The position numbers and the translations under genes are program-made. This document shows positions 22,292-32,959 of a DNA stretch of 64,000 nucleotides, piece after piece. The DNA comes from Mariannaea sp. PMI_226. Lineage: Eukaryota; Ascomycota; Sordariomycetes; Hypocreales; Nectriaceae. The stretch is from assembly GCA_024336345.1 (NCBI GenBank), contig JANFOG010000008.1:558001-622000 (forward strand), written 5' to 3'. The number at the start of each line of letters is the position of its first letter. Position 1 is the stretch's first letter. The notes under the pieces are model-generated. The model was not told the DNA's origin. It did no database searches and saw only the letters and a list, made by a program, of their open reading frames with translations.

Positions 22292-23399
22292 GAGGTAGGA
22301 AGAATTGCTGTATGAGGGTGAGAAAGCTCTCTTAATAGGGATAAGAGCATGGAATATCCTCTGATGTGCTTGAGTGGTATCTCCTATGGCCTCGAAAGGA
22401 CAGCCGAGAGAGCGGGTGAATACTTGGTCATGCGTCAAAGAAAAGCTGCCTCCATCAAATTGCCAAGGACAGCATTTCGATGGATGCAATTCGCCAAACC
22501 GCAAAACCATAAGGCGCACTCCGAGAAAAAGCACCTGAAAATACATGCATGCGGCCAGCTACTGCGGGCGGCCAAAAGATGCGGGCGGCCAGCTAATCCT
22601 GCCTTAGAAGGCTCATTTGGTAGTCAGCCAGGAATGCTTTGACGTGTGGAGTCGCCATTGGCAGACTGTACTCGGTGTGAGAAATACATGAAGCGGCCTG
22701 ATAGATTTGGGAACTGCAGGCAACAATGAAAAGTTTCAATTCATTTGGTTGGATTAAATCACATATTGGCTACATTATTGCGCAATTTCCTCATCGGATG
22801 TCTATTTATTAGCATGCCAGACCATAGGGACCTATGATCAGTGGTATCAGGCCTGATACAACGTGCAGGTTTGTATGGATGGAATGCTGACAAACAGCAA
22901 CTAGAGCAACACAACCACCAGACTCGAGCGGCATGAGAATGGCTTTCAGTGCCAATATGCGACTGAAAATGCAATATAGCTGAGATATTACAAGTCACTA
23001 ATGCAGTTGGTTCCAGGTGATAACACTATTGGTGATAAATATTGGAGCTGGGTTGCATTTGAACTGCAACACCTTCGGCGTGAGTTCGTTTATGATCAAG
23101 GCAGTACTATGTGGCGCTGCGGACATTCATCAAAAGCAAACAGCATGATACTCGGAGCGCCTAACGGGGCCGTTGGGCATTATGTTAATGCCTGAACAGA
23201 AGTTGAGGATGGATAAGAAACATGTTGAGCAATGGCTCATGACTCGATATAAAGGGTAGTCAACTCCGCGAACAGTGAGGAAGGCGAGTGGGAATACTCA
23301 ATCCAAGCTAAGCACAAGCACTCACTCATAGAATTGATACACAAGTTCACATTCTAAATTTTGTCCACTTTTCAGAATTTGCCTACTATCTACCCATCT
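22292..23399. other. Divergent promoter space
   Basis: About 1.1 kb between the C2H2 gene (-) and the deaminase-like gene (+). A short repeated motif GCGGCCAGCTA occurs twice at about 22553-22592, spaced by GCGGGCGGCC, possibly a regulator site. An in-frame extension of the C2H2 exon upstream to 22546 exists but is not needed. Confidence 0.4.
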
Positions 23400-25029
23400 A
23401 TGTTCAATCTGTTTACCCTCCTATTCAGTATGACCTCGTCTACCAGCCGAACGCCCACGACTCTTGGCAATGAGCAACAGAGACAGTATCAGCGCCTTTG
23501 TATCCTCCATCGGGCTGTTAATGAAGTTTGCAAGACTAGAAGCGACGTCAAATACGCTTCCGGCGATAGTTGCAGCGACGCTTCCTTGACGGATTACCAG
23601 AAGTTTCTCTGCAAGCTGGCGCAGGTCTGCGACAGTGAGAAACGTGGCGGTACTGTAACTGCCTTGGTCGTTCTCAAGGGAACCAAGGGTCCGGAGTACC
23701 TCTTTGTTTCTAACATGAGAAAACGAATTGAGCTCGAGAGAACTAAAACTTTTCTCAATCAATTGCTTGGATACGTGGGAGAAAACCCGGATAAACTGGG
23801 TGTCAAGCCGTTGCAAAAGATAGTATTGGGTCGCATTCTGGAATTCAACTGTTTGCGGCTAAGCGAATACTTGAATAGCGTGGTTTCTTCACTCACAAAT
23901 TGCATCCAAGTCAGTGTATCGTCTTCTCTGAATGGCGGTAAGTATAACCAGATGTGTGATTGTGGTGCCCAAAACTAACGCGTGCATGATAGAAGTATCT
24001 GATGTAATCACGCAACTTACCGCCCTTCGAGACCTGGCTCGATTTCCCCGGGACATAGGAGCATCAAATGACAATATGAAAAAATGTGAGGCTCTAATAC
24101 TTCTCGGAGTGTGATGTTTTTTTTTTCCCTTCATGCTAACAACATCTGTCGAAGTTCTTTGCGACTTCGATATTTTGATCAAAGCCATTCATTCAGGCCA
24201 GAATGAAATCGACACAGCCATGAATAAATATATCCATCACAGAGATCCAGAGATTTCCTCCCACTGGTGCGAACTGCGCCATTACCTGGGTCGCCTTCAT
24301 TCTTTCCGCCAGGCGTCAGAGGTCATAGTAGATGCTTCAAAACGCTGGAATGAGCTTTTCACATCCTTCACCGTGGACTTTATTTGCTCGTCACCATCCA
24401 GGAGACTCCCTTCTCCTGAAAACCTATTTTCCTCAACAGAAGATTTGATTCAGGACACGTTTCCGAATTACCGTTCCTTGCTTCACTCAATGTACATTGC
24501 AGAACTTCGAGCACTTGGCTTGGATAACGAAGTTTTGGAGCAGAAAGAACTGATGCCGGCAAAAACCCAAGTTCACTGCGAGGTTAACATGCATCATCGG
24601 CTCGTGAAACAAGGCAAAACCCAGCCTTGTGATTTCTGGCACGAAGCTATGTTTATCGCAACCAGCAAACCAACTTGCAGGCTCTGTTATTATTACTTCC
24701 AAGACGAGGAAAACGAGTTTCAAGTTCAGCCACCGCATATGAACCTCTATCCCAAGTGGCGTCTTCCTGACGTTCTACAACCGGAGGATGAGGCGGCAAT
24801 TGAGCGGCATAATGAGTTGATGAATGACATCCTGGAGCAATTTCAGATAGATACGCTAAAAATTATGCGGAAGATGCTTCCGCAATGGAAGAGCAAAGAT
24901 TCTCGTACAGATTCGCGGATTATTCGCCTGGCTGATAGAGAGGAAGCTGGTAGCACAAGCTCTGACTCGGCAAGCCGGATGTCCTATTCCCCATCGTCTC
25001 TGGCTGAGGACGGCTACTTGCGAATTTGA
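23400..25029 (+). CDS. OTT_1508-like deaminase-fold protein, 501 aa, three exons
   Basis: A fungal protein whose C-terminal half matches the OTT_1508-like deaminase family (PF14441), a cytidine-deaminase-like fold of unknown substrate, expanded in fungi. Exons: 23400-23937, 23993-24085 and 24155-25029. Introns have GTAAGT and GTGAGG donors with CTAAC branch points; 502 codons in total. ATG 23430 has the better start context, so the N-terminus may be ten residues shorter. Zinc-site residues are the H351-C-E353 motif and the C385-x2-C388 pair, spaced as in the family. The N-terminal 300 residues are helical-looking, with no recognised domain. The tail is Ser-rich and acidic. There is no signal peptide. 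It lies in a HET/C2H2/ankyrin neighbourhood, suggesting an accessory or conflict role, but this is inference. Confidence 0.8.
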
Positions 25030-27554
25030 GATTCTCAGAACTAGGTCTTCTTGTGTTGATGTCTAGAATTGGAACGAGACTCAAATGTCTGCTTTTGCGA
25101 TGAGCTTGACAATATTGAACCAAGAAACCCTGAGAGACCAGTTTTACAAAGATGTGAGGGCAACTTGATAGTGCATGAAGGGTGTGCTGCTATCCTTCAA
25201 GGGGGAACCATTATCTATAGGCATGGAGTAGTATAGTATAACAAGAACGTTACGATTATCGCTAAATTTTTGGTCTGTCATGTCTCAGCGACATTTCATC
25301 TCCCTCTGCTACGTAGTTCAGAGTTAATAGTTCTAACCAAAATGGCCTTAGATCAGACTAGGCATGTCAACATTATTAGAAATAATCCCAATATTCAAAC
25401 GCCCGGCTCTGGATACCATCTTCTTCATCAAGGCTTGGCACAATTGGTAACGCGCGGGGGAGCTTCATTGATCAGCTTCAAATGTGATTACAAATACGAG
25501 CAAATAGCTTGACCCGTTCATTTCAGATGTTCCACTACTTGTAGTTTGGCAGTTGACTTTAAAAAGTCCCTACTGAAGCGATCAAGACATGTAAGGAGAA
25601 GAAATCAGTCAACCGGATTTGAACATGAAAAGTACCGGAATGAGGACAAGTGAGTTGTAACCAAGACGCGCAAGATTGCTCATAAGGAAACTAGTCTCCA
25701 AAAGGTATTTGCAGAAGAGCCTTATATAATGAAATAGGCCCGCTTCGCATAATTAACCATAATTACAATGGTAATTGAGTGGACCTTTCCAGCACTCGTG
25801 CTAGTCCAATTGCTAATCCTTGACATCTTCGTGTTCATTGTCAACTCCTCTTGGAAATTGGGGCGATAGATCCATCAAGAATATTTTGCCGCGCTGAATT
25901 GAGGTTGGTTTTTATGTACAAGATGACTATACTATCTGAAAATGAATACCCTCAGGCTCTGATTTTATCAACGGTTAGAGCATGGGATAGTGGTTGACCT
26001 GCCGAGAACTCCGACCAGACTCACATTCAACAACTGCCCGGTTAGTCCGTATATAATGAGCTCACCAAGACACACCATGGCTCAGATAAAAGTAGTTCCA
26101 TTCCAGGGCCATCGGCAATACTACTATGATGAAACGTGTAAAGAACCCACAGACGATTGATATGATAAGTCGCCAAGATTAGAACCGATCCTCCAATCAA
26201 CCCACGGAATACCAAGACTCCCCAGAATACACTTATGCGGAAATCTCTCCATGAAAAAGTGTACATAGCGTTGTCGCGTTTTCTCTAGTAATTTCTTATT
26301 TGGAATGGTCTTTTTACCGTTTACCAATTCTTCCAAAAATGGCTTGCCTCCTATTCCCTTTGGAATTGCATATACACAACGTTTCGCGTTGCACAGGCAA
26401 AGCCAACCATGGAGGGCACACAAACATCAAAAGGAATCATTCCAAAGAGAATAGCTTGCTTTGCTCGCCCGAATTGTGTTCAATGTAATACTGTAATGGG
26501 ATTAAACTGGAATTGGCATCGTGCCTCGATTCATGAGCACCACGGACCTAGAGGGAGTGTATCATCTTTTGGTTTCAACTTTCTCTCGACGAAATATCCA
26601 TGTGGTAAGATAATACCGAGTGATTGGCACTGACATTCAATCTCGCTAATGATTCGTTTAAATTCGATTACTTATATTAAGATCATCATATGTTCAAAAG
26701 GGCCTTTGACTGCTCTTCTCTTGATTGCTTTCTATCGGGCATGAAGTTGACACACAGAGGCAGCAAATTGTTATTTGCATTGTAGTAACAAATTTTTATT
26801 TGCATTGTAGTAGCAAATATAGGGCAGTGGTCTTATTGTGGTTGATGGTAAAATAAAATAGGTTGATAATTTCAAGCCCCTTCCGCCCAATTCACAAAAT
26901 TAATCGAGGATTTACATTACTTGTATAAATAAGCTGAGTCGGCTAGCTCATGAGAAGGTTGGTAGTTCTCAGGAGTGGGAGGTCAGCGAGACGTCATCAA
27001 ATTCCATTTTTAGGTTAGTTTTCCTGGCAGAATATAACGTTGGAGGCTATAATGAATATAGACAGCTCGGCGCAGTCGGGCGCTGTTCCAGAGCGTCGTA
27101 GCAAGCCATATCCTCTCTCTGAAGTGGGAACGTGGCGCCGCAAGATTGGGCGCTAACCAGCCCAGCCAACGACCAAGCTGAGTATTGACAATCAATTCAA
27201 AGGAGGGGAATCGACTATTGGGCGGTAAAAGAATACGAAAGTGTGTCTGACGTAAGATAGTCTGAACGGTCACTGGTTGCGCCACCACTTATGCTTACGC
27301 CCAGGCCGTACACTGCCGCCACGAGATCGTCAGTTGCCCACCAGGTTCTCCAACTTATCCCTGAATCCCATACTCTGGTAGCGAGGTAAGATAAGCGTTT
27401 GGCATTAGCTGAACTTTGGGCCTCTGGATCACTGGACTGGCATGGGGGCAGGATGGTAAAAGGCTGTTGAATAAATAGCAGCCTTCCTAGTACCTATAAT
27501 CCACTCAATTTCTGTTTTCTCGCATCTGGTACAAGTTCCATATCCTATTTCACG
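25030..27554. other. Gene-free stretch with a small tandem repeat
   Basis: About 2.5 kb without a supportable gene. Overlapping minus-strand frames at 26042-26423 have no recognisable features. The only clear structure is the two-unit 25-bp repeat listed separately. Confidence 0.45.
26765..26814. repeat. 25-bp tandem repeat, two units
   Basis: Two adjacent units of 25 bp sharing the core TTATTTGCATTGTAGTA and differing at three positions (TTG/TTT near the start, AAC/AGC at the end). Each contains ATTTGCAT, an octamer-like word, probably coincidental. The repeat is AT-rich, sits in an intergenic region and has no associated gene. Confidence 0.75.
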
Positions 27555-28436
27555 ATGGCTCCCGTTTACGCTGATCACCCATTCGCGCTCATTCTGACTC
27601 CCGCACACCAAGAAGATGATGTGAGTTTTCGTACAGCACTGCTTTGAGCGTGCTCTCTCTTCTAACTTTCTCCACAGCCTGATATATTCAGTAACGTCGC
27701 CTCTGAAATGGCTCTTGTCCACAACATGATCATCCGAGGTCTCAACTCCATTTATCTCCAGGCACCACACGTGCAATCAAAGGATATTTCATCATTTCAA
27801 AGATATTGCATGGCCTGGTACGACTTGCTCCACGTTCACCATTCAGGTGAAGAATCGCAGTTCTTTCCCTACGTCGAGACTGCCACAGGCAAGAAGGGTA
27901 TTATGGAAAAAAATATTCAACAACATGAGGCCTTTCACGAGGGTCTCGAGACGTTCAAATCATATATTCAAGAATGTATTAGTGGGAAAGTTAAGTTTGA
28001 TAGTGCAAAGATTATCACGATCATTGATGAGTTTGGAGAAACATTGACTCAGCATCTCCGTGAGGAGATTCCCACGATACTGGGGTTGAGGGAATATGGA
28101 GAGGACAAGTTCAGTACCATCAAACAAGTATTCGATGCGGAGGGTGAAGATAGTATGGTATGTTAACACAGTGTCCCCCATGTATTGCGAATTGCCGTTG
28201 CTAACACGAGCCTCTTTTCCGCGGTATAGAAGAAATTAGGTCTGGTCGCTGGTCTGCCATTCTGCTTTGGAAACCACGACGTTAACTATGAAGATGGCAA
28301 ATGGGCAAAGTGGCCACCTGCTCCAATGGCCGTCCATCTCCTGAGCAGACATGTCACGTTTTGGGCACACCGAGACGCGTGGAAATTCTGTGCTTGCGAT
28401 CGCCTTGGCCAGATGCGGCCTCTATATGCTGTTTAA
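27555..28436 (+). CDS. Hemerythrin-like (HHE) protein, 250 aa, three exons
   Basis: Hemerythrin/HHE cation-binding protein: a four-helix bundle with a di-iron site, proposed for oxygen or iron sensing or storage; a specific role in fungi is not established. Exons: 27555-27620, 27678-28157 and 28230-28436, all phase 0, with GTGAGT and GTATGT donors. Candidate iron ligands are H37, H76/H77 with E80/E81 (HHSGEE), H105 and H109 (QQHEAFHE) and H148 with E151 (QHLREE). After residue 182 there is a 68-residue tail with Trp, Pro and Cys (FCACDR) outside the HHE domain, which may bind metal. There is no signal peptide. The gene is tail-to-tail with the proline racemase-family gene, 210 bp apart. Confidence 0.86.
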
Positions 28437-28646
28437 ACGTGTTTCAAACTTTCAAGTGGTGATTAACCCAACGCGATTTATGGAGGAGTTTACATGCGCG
28501 TGTATGTATTCATGATACGAGAAGATTTCTGAGCCATTATTTTATATATTTTAATTGTATGACATGCAACTTCTTCAAGTATTCAGGATATGTTGGCCTG
28601 GGTAGCATCAAGGCGGTTTTGGAGTCTCTCCTTTGTCGTTCATATT

Positions 28647-29729
28647 TTACGCCAGCTCTCTCACAAAGACTTCTTTCCTACTCCCATCGATGTCTTCGCT
28701 TGGAGTATGCCATAAATCTCCGACCCTGAACCCCACAGGGAATGGATCGCTTGGATCCAACACAACCTGCTGGAATCCGTGAATCCATGCTCTCCCCTTG
28801 ACCGAGGGGAGGATAGCAGGGTACTGGCCAACCTTAGTGGTCCCCCTAATCTTACATTGGAACTCTGTGCCGGTGACGCTTATGTGTCGGAATGGCTCCC
28901 CATCAGCCAAAAGACCACGGGCATGCAGCACGGCCATCCTGGCGCAGGAACCAGTCCCACATGGGCTCCTATCAAGACGACCTGGAGAGACAACGACAGT
29001 GTTGATGGCTTTCTTGCCAGTGACGTCATCCTCCAAGGGAGCAGTGAAGACGAAATTCGTCACACCATGGATTCCTGGATTCTCGGGATGTACAGGGTCA
29101 ATCTTGGTTTGCACTGCTCGTTTGATCATCTCGCCATACTCCACCAGCTTTCTCCCATGACGAGACTCGATGGTCAGGCCAGTATAGCTAACGTCGACAA
29201 TGGCGTACATCATTCCACCCCAAGCAATATCGCAGAGAATTTTCCCAAGCCCTGGGACTTCTACTTCGAGGTCCAGCGCGAAAACGAAAGAGGGAACATT
29301 GTCGAACGAGACGGCCTTGCATTTGCCACTGTTGCAGTCTGCGGTGACGGTTACCAACCCGGCAGCCGTGTCAAGGTTGAATGTGGTTGTGGGCTCCTGC
29401 ATCTTGATCATGCCCGTTTCTAGTAAAGCTGTTACGGTGCAGATGATATTAGAACCGGACATGGGCGCGTATTCCTCACTCTCCATGACGAGGAACCCAG
29501 CATCAGCGCGGGGATCACAAGGAGGGAGCACCAGGTTGACACTTCTGTGAGGCCTTCCCCGGGGCTCATTTAGGAGTAGTTGGCGTATGTGGTCTTCTTT
29601 AGTCCAGAAATGAATCATCTTATCATACATGGTTTTTCCGGGAACATCAAGAACGCCGCCGACGATGACGTCGCCAAGTTCACCCTCGGCGTGCACCCCA
29701 ACAATATTGATCATTCTTGAGAAACTCAT
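28647..29729 (-). CDS. Proline racemase-superfamily enzyme (hydroxyproline epimerase/dehydratase type), 360 aa
   Basis: A single-exon member of the proline racemase superfamily, which includes proline racemase, 4-hydroxyproline 2-epimerase and trans-3-hydroxy-L-proline dehydratase. The second catalytic Cys is kept as C257 in DRSPCGTGS. The first catalytic position, normally Cys in an MCGH motif, is Ser here: residues 90-94 read MSGSN, so S91 replaces the Cys and the His is also lost. Ser-Cys pairs occur in the superfamily and are linked to hydroxyproline epimerase/dehydratase activities. Substrate is therefore more likely a hydroxyproline than proline, but sequence does not settle it. Full length, with no signal peptide. 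Hydroxyproline from collagen-like or plant protein breakdown is a plausible context. Confidence 0.88.
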   Translation of the reverse strand: MSFSRMINIVGVHAEGELGDVIVGGVLDVPGKTMYDKMIHFWTKEDHIRQLLLNEPRGRPHRSVNLVLPPCDPRADAGFLVMESEEYAPMSGSNIICTVTALLETGMIKMQEPTTTFNLDTAAGLVTVTADCNSGKCKAVSFDNVPSFVFALDLEVEVPGLGKILCDIAWGGMMYAIVDVSYTGLTIESRHGRKLVEYGEMIKRAVQTKIDPVHPENPGIHGVTNFVFTAPLEDDVTGKKAINTVVVSPGRLDRSPCGTGSCARMAVLHARGLLADGEPFRHISVTGTEFQCKIRGTTKVGQYPAILPSVKGRAWIHGFQQVVLDPSDPFPVGFRVGDLWHTPSEDIDGSRKEVFVRELA

Positions 29730-30298
29730 GACGGAATAAAAATGAGGGCTGGGAGCTGGGACGAGCAGGTCTTAGTAAAACATATGAATATTTGCTTCTT
29801 TTCTCTTTGGATATCGCGGAATAGAATCACTCGATTGAACAGGTTGTACACAATAGAGTGGAGAATTGCCTGAGGGCAACGGCAGTATTTATGGGCGTGC
29901 TCCAAATGTAGAAGATGGTTTGAGATTAGCGAAGAGCAGATTCCTCGAAACAGAAAGCGTGTAAAATTTCCGCATAAGGCTGGCTGCATAAAGCTGCCGC
30001 GACATGGCTTTTTCTCAATCTTGGGTCGACACGTATCTTGCCTCCGCTGGAGAGGGGGGATGCAGCCAGCGAGAGACAGAGCCACCCACCAATCCCCCAT
30101 GGAATGGGCACCCAGGGGTGGAGCATGGTGGAGTCCCATATTATTGTCATGAACACGGAACCAAAGCTCAAGACTACAGGAAATGGATATCCGTGAGGGG
30201 AGGCGGGCATTTGAAGTGGGAGCCTGGATGTAAGGCATCTCTCGTCCACCCTAGGACAGAGTGCAAGCTGATAAGTTGAATCAGTCCGCATCTCTGAC
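29730..30298. other. Upstream region of the racemase-family gene
   Basis: About 570 bp, presumably carrying the promoter of the minus-strand racemase-family gene and the 5' flank of the 5S rRNA gene. Nothing else was recognised. Confidence 0.4.
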
Positions 30299-30418
30299 AC
30301 ATACGACCATAGCTCTCAGATAAATACTGGATCCCGTCTGCTCTCCGCGCGTCAAGCTGAGAAGCGGCAGATTAGTACTCGGGTCGGTGACGACCGGGGA
30401 ATCCCTGCTGTTGTATGT
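30299..30418 (+). rRNA. 5S ribosomal RNA gene, variant copy
   Basis: A 120-bp sequence starting ACATACGACCAT and ending TTGTATGT, the hallmark ends of ascomycete 5S rRNA whose first and last bases pair in helix I. It contains the internal Pol III control region (about GTCAAGCTGAG to GGTGACGACC). It is followed directly by a run of nine T at 30418-30426, a Pol III terminator. It differs from the copy at 47029 by four substitutions in one helix: CTC for GTT at 30377-30379 and GGG for AGC near 30396-30398. These changes pair with each other, so the helix is kept. Dispersed single 5S genes are normal in Pezizomycotina. It was recognised from the conserved ends and loop sequences, not from a search. 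Confidence 0.9.
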
Positions 30419-31690
30419 TTTTTTTTCTCCTTTGGCTCTTGTGCCTCTGACTTTCTTTGTATTGAGTCCTCTTGTCGCTCAGTATTTCCCAGACTTGACT
30501 TTCTCCCAAGACATGTAGACCTCTTCCCAGCACATGTGGGCTGAGCGAGTCGTCACAAATACCAATTTGCAGATGAAGATAGGTGTGACTCGTATCTTTG
30601 TGGCTCTTGTATCAATCATGTTTTTAATTCCATAGTTGAAAATGAAGACCTGAGGTGGTTGCGAGTTCGATCAACACGCAATGAATGGACTTTGAGGAGG
30701 GCAAGGGAGAATGATAGGATGCTGCTCTTATTACTCCACATATCTTCCAACTTCGTATAAGCTTCCTAGGTGCCTCTTTTGTGGCGGATTAGAGTGCCAG
30801 TCTATTCACGAAGTAAGAAGCGTAGAGCCATATCGGTTTCACATTCGGTAATACCATCGACAGTCGAAGTTGAGTAAGTTCAGTCTGGATTCGGAGTCTC
30901 TCGAGGCGGAGTCGTCCATCCGGAAACTTGGATAGCCTCGTATCGGACCAAGGTTGTGAAGTTGCTGGGATGTAGGGGGGTCTAGTCCTTGATGGAAGAA
31001 TAAGGATGTAACTTGGTACAGCAAACTTGAAATAGGTAACTGGACTAAGTGAAACAAGTATCATAAAAGGAAGAGGTGATCTTCTTAACGGCAGTAGTCG
31101 TGCTTCAACAGGTATGGATCAAGAACGCGAGAGGAAAATTCCTAGGGAAGGTTTCCATAACCACGAGAAACATGGATTGGGCCGAAGGCGCTGTTACTTT
31201 CTATGCATGGGCGGTCAAATGTGCAGATATTGAACTCTAATCTGTCATGGGCCTCGGTTTCATTAGTCAACATGCCTTTCATATTCGTGTTGGAATATGC
31301 AGCACCTTAGTTGGGGCGCATATGGTATCATTAGGACTTATAACAGGAATATTGATACCTTTAATGGCGTTCCTATGGCATCTAAACTTTCCAGCCAGTC
31401 ACTGTCAGATTGAAATCGTGCAACTTCCAACGGATATTCTCAATATGCAGGATACCATCTTGCTGACTCCCAATCCACGATTCCTCTAATTTGGTAACTT
31501 CACTGCTGGCCAGCCTCTTCCTCATCAGTTCTGGGTCTGATCGTTTTAGATTTCATGAGCAACTTCCCTGCAAGGATGTTTCGCAATTCCGCAGATCCCT
31601 ATGTGTAAACATCACTCCATATGCCTTTAGTGCAGAGGCGAGCTGCCGGAAAAACAAGCCAGAAACCCATCCGCGCCGCCCATTCTCCTC
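30419..31690. other. Gene-free stretch after 5S gene
   Basis: About 1.3 kb. The T-run terminator of the 5S gene begins it. No gene or repeat was recognised. The small frames at 30789-31064 (-) and 31247-31489 (+) lack features. Confidence 0.4.
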
Positions 31691-32230
31691 CTACTTATGT
31701 TTGGATGCGAGTGCTATCGCCGAGCCGACCTCCTCTGCGGTCTTGAATGGGCCGTTGATACTAGCGTCTGGGTTGTACGATGGAAAGATCTGATCAGAGA
31801 TGCTGCCACCACAAACACCTCCGATGAAGCTGTGAAGGACTGAGTGATCGCATCTGTTCAAATATATACCGTAGCTCCTCTGTAATAAACGATTTGGGTT
31901 CTATTGTAGCGAATTCCGTATTGAATTCAATTCGGTACCCTTCATGTGTTCCATCACAAGATAAAGAGGACCAGAGGGCGAATACCGATACATGGCGTAT
32001 ATTCGAGGCGCGAGGATATCGAGAAGATTCTCAATACACAGAATTACGTTCCCTTCGCTTTTACTAACACCAACATCGTATTTGACAATGCAGATACCTC
32101 TGACACTACATACACCGCTGTTCTCGCTCGAGGGCGCTTCTTTCGGGGGAGAGCTCAGACTGCGGTGAAATGTAGATTTCATCTCGGGTCGGTAGAGGAC
32201 CGGGCAGTTCGTTAGCATTGCGGAGGTAAG
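31691..32230 (-). pseudogene. Decayed aminoglycoside-phosphotransferase-like kinase fragment
   Basis: Minus-strand fragments of a fungal APH/choline-kinase-like protein (protein-kinase fold), in order. ELPGPLPTRDE is near 32205-32175. IVKYDVGVSKSEGN and PRIYAMYRYSPSGPLYLVME come next, then a stop at about 31901. EELRYIFEQMRSLSP follows in a shifted frame, and FIGGVCGGSISDQIFP and SINGPF in another, ending at TAG 31693-31691. At least one stop and two frame changes separate them, and the catalytic HGD/DxD region is absent. The order and spacing match the N-terminal lobe and hinge of the family. Its 5' end and upstream flank are part of the duplicated block found again at 37097-37560. Confidence 0.65.
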
Positions 32231-32640
32231 GAAGCTTAGTGGATACTGGTAGAGCCATTGTCCTCAGAGCGTGGCTTTGGCGGATTTTAACTTGAGATGT
32301 TGCAAATGGGTCACGTTCATGAAGTGGGTTTGCTTGATGGGCAGCCTAGTTGCAATTATGGGGCTGGCGGGGTTTATGCGATTTACTTCGTAAGAATAAA
32401 CCTGTAGAACAGGGACAACTGACCATGACTAGGTACCTAAATAAAGGAGGGTAAAGGGCATGCCTCGAATGTGGATTGCAGATGAGAGCTGACATTCAGG
32501 ATTGGCCTCAGATACACCTCCAACCCAGGCATGATAGAAATTGCACATATGCATTACCCTACCACTCGAACTAGATATTGCGCATCTGCGCGTTACCCCG
32601 CTGCTTTTCCATTGGTATGAGACGAAATTTTGAAAATAGC
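32170..32640. repeat. Direct repeat copy A (left flank of the ankyrin gene)
   Basis: About 470 bp that aligns, with gaps, to 37097-37560 in the same orientation. Shared anchors include GGTAGAGxACCxGGCAGTTC, AAATGGG..GGCAGCCTA, ATGGGGCT, AATAAACCTGTA and the run CTGCGCGTTACCCCGC near the right end. It carries the 5' end and upstream region of the APH-like pseudogene. This copy is the more GC-rich of the two. Confidence 0.75.
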
Positions 32641-32959
32641 TGAAATGCATGTTGGCTGAAATGTATTCTGAAGGGGGCCTCATTCTAGCCCCTTGGTTTC
32701 ATTGGCTGCAATCCTCATTTGATCTTCGCTGTGCTCCTCACAGTCTTCAGATTTTGGACTCAGCCAATCAATCTAGATTCCGCGCGATCTGCTAACTCAG
32801 GTGTTGGTCCTGGCCGACTCTTTTCAAGCCCGCGTCCCTCACATAAGAGAACTTTTGCATCTCTACAGACCGGAAACCGTGAGTTCTTGACTGCTTTCCA
32901 TCTTCACTTGGGTAGCCCAGCTGTTGGCACCTTCGGGGACAATTTCACAATACCCTACA

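Noticed and set aside
26042..26423. Overlapping minus-strand frames that looked like two exons
   Set aside because: No credible splice signals join them and no protein family is recognisable.
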